Positions 56,525 to 64,000 of a DNA stretch of 64,000 bases are shown here, in pieces (the stretch's first letter is position 1; every line of letters starts with the position of its first letter). Origin of the DNA: Antitrichia curtipendula (taxonomy: Eukaryota > Streptophyta > Bryopsida > Hypnales > Leucodontaceae); assembly GCA_951230915.1 (NCBI GenBank), contig OX579636.1:42287912-42351911 (forward strand), read 5' to 3'. The position numbers and the translations under genes were made by a program. A model generated the notes under the pieces. That model saw only the letters and a program-made list of their open reading frames with translations, was not told the origin of the DNA and ran no database searches.

Positions 56525-57811
56525 TTAAGCCATTTTGGCTCCTTTCAGTGCCCAGAAATGCTCCATGAGGTCTCTTCGCAATCCAAAATGAGTGTCTGCA
56601 TCCTTATCTCCTTGATACTTGTAACTAACTCGTCAATGTCAACCCTCTACAATATGACAATGGAGCATCTCTTTGCAACTCTCCTACAATGTCTTCAAGG
56701 CCATGCACATCTTGTTAATCCTCCACTATCATGTTGTGGAGGATGTAACAAGCAAACATAATATCGACTACTATTTCCATACTCCATTGCTGACACACAT
56801 TTCTAATGATAGCAAACCGGGCTTGAAGGACACCAAAGCAACGCTCCGCGTCTTTACGAACGGCTTCCTGTCATTGTGAAAAATATTTCTTATTCTCACC
56901 GGTTGGCTGGTGGATACTTTGAACAAAGCAAGCCTATGGTGGAGAGATACCATCGGTCAAAAGGTAGTACCAATCATATTGACAAGCATTGACTGTGAAA
57001 TGCATGTTGCAGTGCTCACTAGTCAACATACTATGTAGCAATGGGGAGCAGTCTAAAACATTGAGGTCATTGTTAGACCCTGGGAGTCCAAAGAATGCAT
57101 GCCATATTTGCAAATCCTCAATGGCTATGGCCTCAATGATAGATTTCTTGCCACATCTATCTTCAAAGTCTCCTTGCCAAGCCATTAAACATTTCTTTCA
57201 TTCATAGTGCATACAATCCAATGAAGCAAATATACCCAAAAATCCTCAAGCTTCATTGAGGGCCAAGTGTTTGTCAAAGTCCGCCCGAGTTTGTCCTCTC
57301 AAATGATGCTCCTCAAAATTGCCCAAATTGCAATACATAACCTCTTCATAGATTCCATCGCAGTTGTCTCACTCGTGCAGCAGTATTCATCAGTGGCATG
57401 TGCACAAACACCATATGAAAGTATACATAGATCGGTAGTAATCTTCTGATGTGAAGATAATCCCATGAATCCAAATGCATCTCTCTTTTGCATAAAGTAA
57501 GAGTCATAAGTACAAACTTTGTCCATGATGGATACAAACAAGGAATGATGCATTCTATAGAGTTGTCTATAGAGAAAAGCCCCGCTTCACTAAAATAATC
57601 CTTGAGCATCCTCTCATGCATCTCATGGCGATCCCTATTCACATTTTGGGCTTTCTTCGGACGAGATTCACCCACAACGGAAGGCCTCACAAAGCCATTG
57701 TTAACCCTACATCCTAAACCCAAACTCATGTTTATAGTGAACTCCTCTTCTTCATTATTGTCATTGAAAATATCTCAAATAGCAAATAAGCGAGCCCTCC
57801 AAGCATCCATC
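56525..57811 (-). pseudogene. PIF/Harbinger-type transposase, inactivated
   Basis: Minus strand from MDAWRARLFAI (57811) to HFWALKGAKMA (stop at 56527). Family blocks in order: HERMLKDYFSEAGLF, FGFMGLSSHQKITTDL, LGIFASLDCMHYE (catalytic Asp), KKCLMAWQGDFED, WHAFFGLPGSNNDLNVLD (second Asp region), YYLLTDGISPP, RKDAERCFGVLQARFAIIRN (Glu region), CYILHNMIVED. Lesions include TGA after FAI (57779), stops at the places of Trp after CMHYE and near 57235, TAG/TGA after SPP, and several frameshifts. The nuclease partner with a Myb-like domain found in active PIF elements is not seen. Terminal repeats and TWA duplications were not identified. Confidence 0.85.
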
Positions 57812-60640
57812 TCAAAATACTCTCTCCAAATATCAAATTTAGAACAAGAGAACTCTATACAAATGTAAGAATGAAGCTCACTTGAAAACCACCAAAACAA
57901 GCCACAACCAAAACACTTGATGTACTAAAAGCTTTGAATGTGGTGGGATGCATGAGCTGGCGAAATTGGGAGAGGGGATTAATGGCTGATTGGGGGAGGG
58001 GGGTGAATTAGAGGGGTAATTAATGGGGAGGGCGCAACAAGTCAGGGGGGTGGCCCAACTCCCCAGCCAACAATGGGGGATCACCACCTAATCAGGCCCA
58101 CTCCGAGCATAGAGCATCCAACCTGCCATAGGGATTTCGCTGCCCCATAGTGGCAATGCCTCACGGGGTGCACTTAGTTTTACTACAACAAACCACGTGC
58201 AAACAAGTGATTTCTAATAAACTATAAATTCAACCTAAATTTTGAGCATTGTTTAATAATGACTATAGGTTTCTATTGCCAAAATTTCCAACTCAAATAA
58301 AATATGAAATGATTTCTAGAAGAGGTTGAAAATGAACTAAAATGGCATGGTTTTCAACTCAAATAATTATAGAGAACACATTTAGATGACCATTGAATCA
58401 ATATTCAACTCAAAATGAGCTTTCAATAGAGAGTTATTTTTAGAAATTTTTTGTTCATTTTTTAGACAATTTTTTCTTATATAATATAGGGGTGTGAAAG
58501 TTATTTTTTAGTTTTACAATGTTTTTTTTTACTTCAATAATTTGTAACTAATTATCATTAATAAATAAAAATATCAATAATTCAAAACGTAAACTTTCAA
58601 AGTAGGAAAATCTATTCATATTTTTTTAACTTTGTTTTATTTAAAATTCAAAAAGTAAATAGGGGGTCCTAAGTTTTGTTCACATGTGGATTCTAATGGA
58701 CACTCTAAGTGAACTCTCCGTGGGCAATGCTTTTACAGAAGTTGCAGCTACATTTTGAAGTGGAGGCATCAAATTTATACTGGAGAAGGCATCTATTGAT
58801 CCCAATCTAGAGCTGCAATATGGAGCCTCAAGGTAGGAATCGGGTTGCAAATGAAATAAGTAGCAAAAGCTATAAGTGTAAGATAATAAGAACCTGAATT
58901 TCATAGGAAGCTCAAAAATTGAATCTCAATGCAACCTACACATTGTAGAAGAGTGATGCAAGTTGAGAGTGTACCCTTTTTCTTTTTACCGAGGCACATG
59001 GTTCTTTCATTTTGCTTGGAGTAGAAATTGTAAGAGTGAGATGAGTCTAGCCCAAAGAAAACTATTTAGATAAGAAATAAACTTTTCCTAACTTCCCTTT
59101 CTAAATTCTCAAAGTCACTCTATTATTGTAGACATTGCAAGTAGTAGTTGTAGGATGCAAGAGAAATAGGTGGAAATGGGAGAGATAGAAGAAAAGGACA
59201 AGTGGAGATTGATTTATATTTTGGTGGGCACCAATTTGTAGAGGAATAGTGGAGCTTGTGATGGCTGAATTTAGAAGATTAGCATTAAAATTATGATTGT
59301 TAGTGCATGTGGGAGTTGTTGAATTGTAATGTTAGGCTAGACTTTGAGCAATGAAAACTTCATAGCTTCTAATTGTAGACTTCCATTTGCATACACCAAT
59401 TTCTTTGAGGTTGAAATAAAGGCTTCCAAAGTTGAATTTAGATGTATGGCATTGAATGATTGAGCGTAGGTGTTTGTAGACATTGCTATTATTAATGTCC
59501 AACTTTATTTCATGACTTTAATTCTTCATTTCTTCTAATTGTGGCCTTCATCATGCATTGACAAGTGTTCTTAAGGTTGTAGTGAAGCTTGTTAATTTTA
59601 TAAAATAAATTTTATGGCATTGAATGAATGAATATAGGTACGCCTAGTAAATGCTAAATACAATGAAGGATTTCAATTTAGGCATGAAAACATTATTGCT
59701 TCTTATTATAGCTTTCAATGTGCAATGAAGAACTCTTTTGAGGTCAATTTTTTCCCAAAGTGACAATGGAATTAGTAGAAAACAAGGGGAGGGACACAAC
59801 TAGTCTAGCTCACATGGGTGGACTAGCTTGGGTGGTAGGCTGAGAGTGAGGTGCCATCTAGGACTATAAGAACTATCAAAGCAAAAATGTCATTTTTGTA
59901 CCAAGTGTCTAAAAACTCCTAATAAATGGCTTATTGTCTATCTGCGTTATAATGGTTGAAGAAGGTGAAGGTGTGATTTCTCTAGGCCATGATCACAAGG
60001 ATGGTATTCCTCCAAGCAAGGGAGCATGTCTGGATGGTGTTATTGGCCTCATTCTAAAAATTTAATCTGTTACGTAAACACCAAATTTATTACAACGCAA
60101 CTGATCTCAAGGTATCCAGAAGAATGTTGAAGGGCCAATCGGAAGGTATGTAGTGTCCATTAGTATCATTTACTAATACTATTGCCCATTTACTAGGTAA
60201 TCAGAGGGGCGTGTTCACTTCTTTTCATTCACGGTGTCATGAAGCATGGACAAGTTCTGGCCTCAACAACTTTAAACATTTCCGTACAGCTTGTGCTTTA
60301 CTAAAGCTAACAACAGGTGTGGAAGCGCATGAAACATTGGTAACACTATCTCTATTACGATTTTCTCAAAATGAGTCCGTACAGCATGTGTCCACCATAT
60401 GACAATCCTCAAGAATGAACGCAATTATTTCATTCTTCAACTAATCTTCAATCTTTGAAATAGGAGTAATAAGGCTCGCAAACCTTGCTCTTTTAAAATT
60501 AATTCATTTACGGTACACTAGTATTACGCCTTAGGTGACTTGCATTCATTCAGACATTCCTAAACCCCAGTATTCCAATTTCCCGACTTGCATGAACTAC
60601 CTCTCTTCTTATTTAGTACTAAAATATTGCGCCAGCCATA
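57812..60640. other. Gene-free stretch
   Basis: 57950-58160 is G-rich on the plus strand and may belong to the Harbinger element's 5' side. The remainder is AT-rich with no supported ORF, RNA gene or terminal repeat pair. Confidence 0.5.
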
Positions 60641-60641
60641 A

Positions 60642-61087
60642 TGCAGTCATATTGTAGTGACATACCGGAAACTATGCTCATCATATCTTTCTAGTACTAC
60701 GAGGCCCCATCTTTTTCTTTATCCATATGTAAAAGAAAATGCCGGCTTTGTGACTCTTCTTGGCACTGCAGTCATTTTGAAGTCACTTCTTAGTCACGTT
60801 GCAGTCGCAAAATCCGGAACCGCACAACTGAACAATGACTTTGCACGCTACAGTCGTGTTCCAATTTGTCACGTCACTGCATCGTCGCCCCTTTGAACGG
60901 AACGCTGTGGATGAAGTACACAGTGCGTTTTCTGTTCATCCCGCAGTCACTGCAACAACTGTAGAATGACTGCAGCACTTTGGATTCCAAACCGCTGGTG
61001 CAATTAGGGAGGTGAAGTGGCGTTGTAGTCACAAAATTAGTGCAGTCATGTTTTGCAGTCACAATTTTGGCCGTTTTTTTGTAGTGT
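60642..61087. repeat. GCAGTCA/GTAGTCAC-rich segment with a CACTA-like end
   Basis: The heptamers TGCAGTC, TGTAGTC and relatives recur about a dozen times in both orientations. The right end reads, on the minus strand, CACTACAAAAAAACGGCC (61087 leftward), like the ends of plant CACTA elements, whose subterminal regions carry short repeated motifs. A matching left end is not certain; a degraded one may be near 60693. Confidence 0.45.
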
Positions 61088-61129
61088 TTGGAATGGAGCA
61101 ATCTCATCCGTTATTATATTAGTGTTCTC

Positions 61130-62650
61130 TAAGCGGCACTGTCGACATTAGTTCTTTGATCATGAGTTTGCCTAGTAATGCTTGTCTTTGTAGTGCAGGG
61201 CCTATGAGTTTGACTCTTCCTTGATTATAAAATTCAATGAGGAAGTACCATTCAACCTTGGCTTTACAATATCTTTCTCTATTTTCTCTGGACCAAATAT
61301 AGTTCCTAATGAGGCTTTTAATCTTCGAGATAGTGTCAATGTGGGGAGCCTAGCAAGATGTACCATATAGATGCCAATAGTATTTGATTAATTATAAAGA
61401 CCCTAGAGGTAATTTGGTTGTGCTCCATATTGCATAGAATTTGGGGCCTCCACATGCTGATTTGATTTTTTGTAGATGTGCAAATGCATGGGCAAAAAAA
61501 TGTTTTTCTTTAAGAAAATATTTTTTAGTCTCCATTCATGTGTGGCACACGAGGTGATCACATAGGCAAAAAAAATTATTAATTTTTTTTTTTTGGATTC
61601 TTTTCTTTTTACTGCACATTTCATACATGAATGATGAATTCAACCCTGTACATGGTTTTGATCTCCTATAATGAATATGCAAGGTTTTTTTTCAAGATTT
61701 TGGATGGTCACTTTAAATCTTTGTTCAAGCAAAATTTGGAAACCTATATAGAAGCCCAAGTATCTAGTGGACTTACTTGGTGCTAGCTAGTGGAGTTGGA
61801 ACTTCTAGCCCCATTCAAATGATTTGGAGGTATTGCTAATCTAGATGGCTTTAGACTTATGCCAATTAATTTTAGAACCTAAAGCTAGTCTATGGTAGTC
61901 TTAGTTTCGTTGAGATTTTTCTCTGACCCTGCTAAGTAGAGATTGGTGTCATTGGCAAATTTCTAGTCTATGATACAAAAATCTGATTGTGAAAGTTTAA
62001 GGCCTTCCAGTCCTTGCTCTTTTAGCAAATAGCCAAGGCTATCTACTATGAAAAGATAGAAGATTGGTGGAAGTGGGCATCCTTGGAATATGGATCTAGT
62101 AAGTTTAAGAAGAATGCTAAGTGTGTTATTTATTTCTGATGTGCACTATGAATCAATATACAGAGCTCTAACCCATTTGATCCATTTATAATTGAATTCC
62201 ATTTTTGACATGATGTTTGTAATATGTGGTTGCAAATTCAGAATTTGAGTTGTATTTTTGTCCTTCATCATCTATTAACTATTGAATAGGAAGGTTAGAC
62301 TTTACTTGTTGCACTCCTATGAAGAAATATTTCTTCATGTGTCCTTCTAATTGGAACCATCTTGCTATAGATCTGATGACCTCCCACTCAACTTTCTTTA
62401 CTTTTTTTTCTATAAGTTCATGTTGCGCCTTACTTTGGACTTTGAGGAGGAATGGGTTGTTTGGATTCTATTGTAGCAACTTTTCTATTGACACCAACGT
62501 TGCCTGGAGTTGTTGAGGGCATTCATGGTTGACCTTCATCCTAGTAATTCCTTCATAATGACACCAATTTCAGACCCTCTCAATGGTTTCTGCCATCTTG
62601 AGCGACCATCTGGCCTCATTTTGTGTTGGACAATAGACCGTGTTCCATCG
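61130..62650 (-). pseudogene. LINE reverse-transcriptase remnant
   Basis: The minus strand shows LINE ORF2 blocks in the right order though in shifting frames: RSIARWFQLEGHMKKYFF near 62320-62380, IFQGCPLPPIFYLFIVDSLGYLL near 62020-62090 (QGCPLSP type), KFANDTNLYLAGS near 61925-61965 (active site, with Asn in place of the first Asp of FADD), SKINWHKSKAIW near 61850-61890, STRYLGFYIGF near 61745-61780 and SKIKSLIRNYIWS near 61290-61330. Many stops and frameshifts; inactive. It is far older than the LINE at 1-4450. Confidence 0.8.
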
Positions 62651-62838
62651 GTATATGATTTTTTTTGTTGTTGATGAGGTCAATTTGTGTTATCTTTGAA
62701 AGATTGAGATCAATTTGTAATTAGAGTGATGAATTGAACTATTTAGAATTGAGGTCGATTTCATTAGCAATGTATATGTTCTATATTGTTGTAACATGAG
62801 CAATTTTCAAAACAAAATTTTGCATCTACCTCCCTAAC

Positions 62839-62950
62839 TAGGGTTGTCCATTCCAATGTGATGTTGGTTTTTCACGTCATGATGTCCATCAATGATGGTC
62901 TAGATGCATCCAGATTCACGTCAACATAATTTTTTATTTATTTTTAAACG
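62839..62950 (+). mobile_element. Decayed left terminus of a second giant-hAT family member
   Basis: TAGGGTTGTCCATTCC at 62839 aligns with CAAGGTTGTCTATCCG at 27673, and similarity runs through CACGTC and GATGTC for about 48 bp (about 35 identities by eye). Most differences are C-to-T or G-to-A at CpG sites of the 27673 copy. The following GATGG/CATCC words look like decayed GACGG/CCGTC. It is cut off by a TTAA MITE near 62950; the other end is not in the window. Confidence 0.65.
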
Positions 62951-62959
62951 GCCCAGGCA

Positions 62960-63509
62960 TTTTCTTGAAAAAATAACTTATAGGATTCATTTTTGAATGC
63001 AATTTTTATAATTTTCCAAAAACAATTGTTAGACATCGTTGCATTTGTTTTCTAGAACAATCTCACCATTGGATCTATTGTATTTCAATTTCATCTTAGA
63101 GCTATTAATGATTTAGTTTTTCCTTCAATCTTGAACCTACTTCTACTTAACAATTTTTTAATGAATAAAAATTAAGTGTTTTTTTCTTGAATTTTTTTTC
63201 TAGATTCTCAACTCAATTATTCAACATAAAAACTTAAAAAATAAATTTAATAGTTCAAAATATTCAAAGCCAAAACATCTAATCAAGCAAGGTGCAAAAA
63301 AAAACTTGTTTTCTTCACTTTGGATGCAAATATCTTACGATCTGTGCAGTCAAAGTTTCTAAATTTTATTGCATACATCCGTAAACTAGTCTAATATATG
63401 ATCCTATGTTTAGATATGGAAATTTTTTCTTAAAGTTTTTTGCTTTGTGCAATAGAAGTGCCATTTTTTAGTGTGTTTTGATGGAGAAAAGACCTTAGTC
63501 CTTTAGGGG
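62960..63509. mobile_element. TTAA MITE, left end truncated
   Basis: The interior matches 48720-49099 and then continues where that copy was interrupted (CTTTGGATGCAAATATC onward). The right end is GTCCTTTAGGGG before TTAA (63510-63513). Confidence 0.75.
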
Positions 63510-63513
63510 TTAA

Positions 63514-64000
63514 CCCCTACATGACCAAGGCCTTTCTTCACAAGAAAACACTCAAAACTGTCATTTCTATTGCAAAGAGTAAAAAGAATTGAAAATTGTT
63601 TTATCCTTTTCACATCTAATTGTAGGATCTCATGTCTAACTAGTATGAAAATGTGTGAAATAAATTTCAAAAATTTGGACAACATAGATTGCAAAATGTC
63701 TACGTTTAAAGTGAAGAAAATAAGTTTTTTTGGCACATTGCGGGACTAGATTAATTGACTTTGAATCTTCTTAATTAAAATTTTTACACTATAGAGTTTT
63801 GAATTTTGAACCTTTATGGTTGGGAATTGATTGAGAACATAGAAAAAAAAATTCAAAAAAAATTCATTTTTATTATTAATTTTTTTGTTAAGTAGAAGTA
63901 GGTAAGAGACAGACAAAAAATCTAAATTATTAATATCTCTAAGATGGAATTAAAATGAACTAATGGTGAGATTAATCTAGCAAGCAATCTAAACCATTTG
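63514..64000. mobile_element. TTAA MITE running off the right edge
   Basis: Left end CCCCTACATGACCAAGGCC after the same TTAA (63510-63513). Sequence follows 49829-50300 closely (CACTCAAAACTGTCATTTC, GCAAAGAGTAAAAAGAATTG, TCTCTAAGATGGAATTAAA). Confidence 0.78.

Noticed and set aside
1..64000. tRNA, rRNA or CRISPR features
   Set aside because: None was seen by eye on either strand; tandem repeats present lack the repeat-spacer structure of CRISPR, and the genome is eukaryotic.

Overview
The window is nuclear DNA of a plant, probably a non-flowering land plant with a repeat-rich genome. The evidence is a two-exon BAHD acyltransferase with HXXXD and DFGWG motifs, a plastid CLT (CRT-like) transporter with a transit peptide, GT-AG introns, TTTAGGG-type telomere-like motifs, and plant-type LINE, hAT, PIF/Harbinger and Tc1/mariner-pogo sequences. 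The lineage is inference only. Most of the window is AT-rich intergenic sequence packed with decayed transposons and MITEs. Only two genes look like ordinary host genes: BAHD (14326-15977, +) and CLT (45213-46847, -).

Layout. 1-4450 holds a LINE on the minus strand: ORF1 is intact, and ORF2 starts at an ATGA overlap and runs off the left edge. 4451-14012 is intergenic, with diverged duplications and TTAA-flanked repeats; an inverted pair of these ends about 310 bp before the BAHD start codon. 14326-15977 is the BAHD gene. 19679-21788 is a dead pogo-like DDE transposase, split by a complete TTAA-flanked MITE whose empty site can be read. 21789-27664 is decayed sequence with foldback repeats.

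The centrepiece is 27673-42746, which I read as a single 15,074-bp hAT-superfamily transposon. It has matching 10-bp terminal inverted repeats (CAAGGTTGTC / CAGGGTTGTC) and an exact 8-bp target duplication, CTTCACCC. Inside are a broken hAT transposase (+), an intact ORF with a divergent protein-kinase domain (-), and an intact coiled-coil RING-H2 protein (+). Four arrays dense in GACGG/CCGTC lie in the element: at the left end and upstream of the transposase, upstream of the kinase gene, upstream of the RING gene, and at the right end. The core ACGG resembles the subterminal sites bound by maize Ac transposase. A second, CpG-decayed copy of the left terminus lies at 62839.

42755-64000: AT-rich tandem repeats, an unrecognised 116-codon ORF, the CLT gene, nested TTAA MITEs (48389-50749), a TA-flanked MITE (52412-52696), a 200-N assembly gap (53472-53671), a GC-rich decayed gag-like ORF (53745-55141, -), a PIF/Harbinger pseudogene (56525-57811, -), a LINE reverse-transcriptase remnant (61130-62650, -) and two TTAA MITEs that meet head-to-head at 63510.

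How the parts might work together: the kinase and RING proteins lie within the boundaries of one transposon and share its array-type upstream sequence, so they may be cargo that modifies the transposase, host silencing factors or host proteins. This is inference. The sequence shows the boundaries, the ORFs and the arrays; it does not show function.
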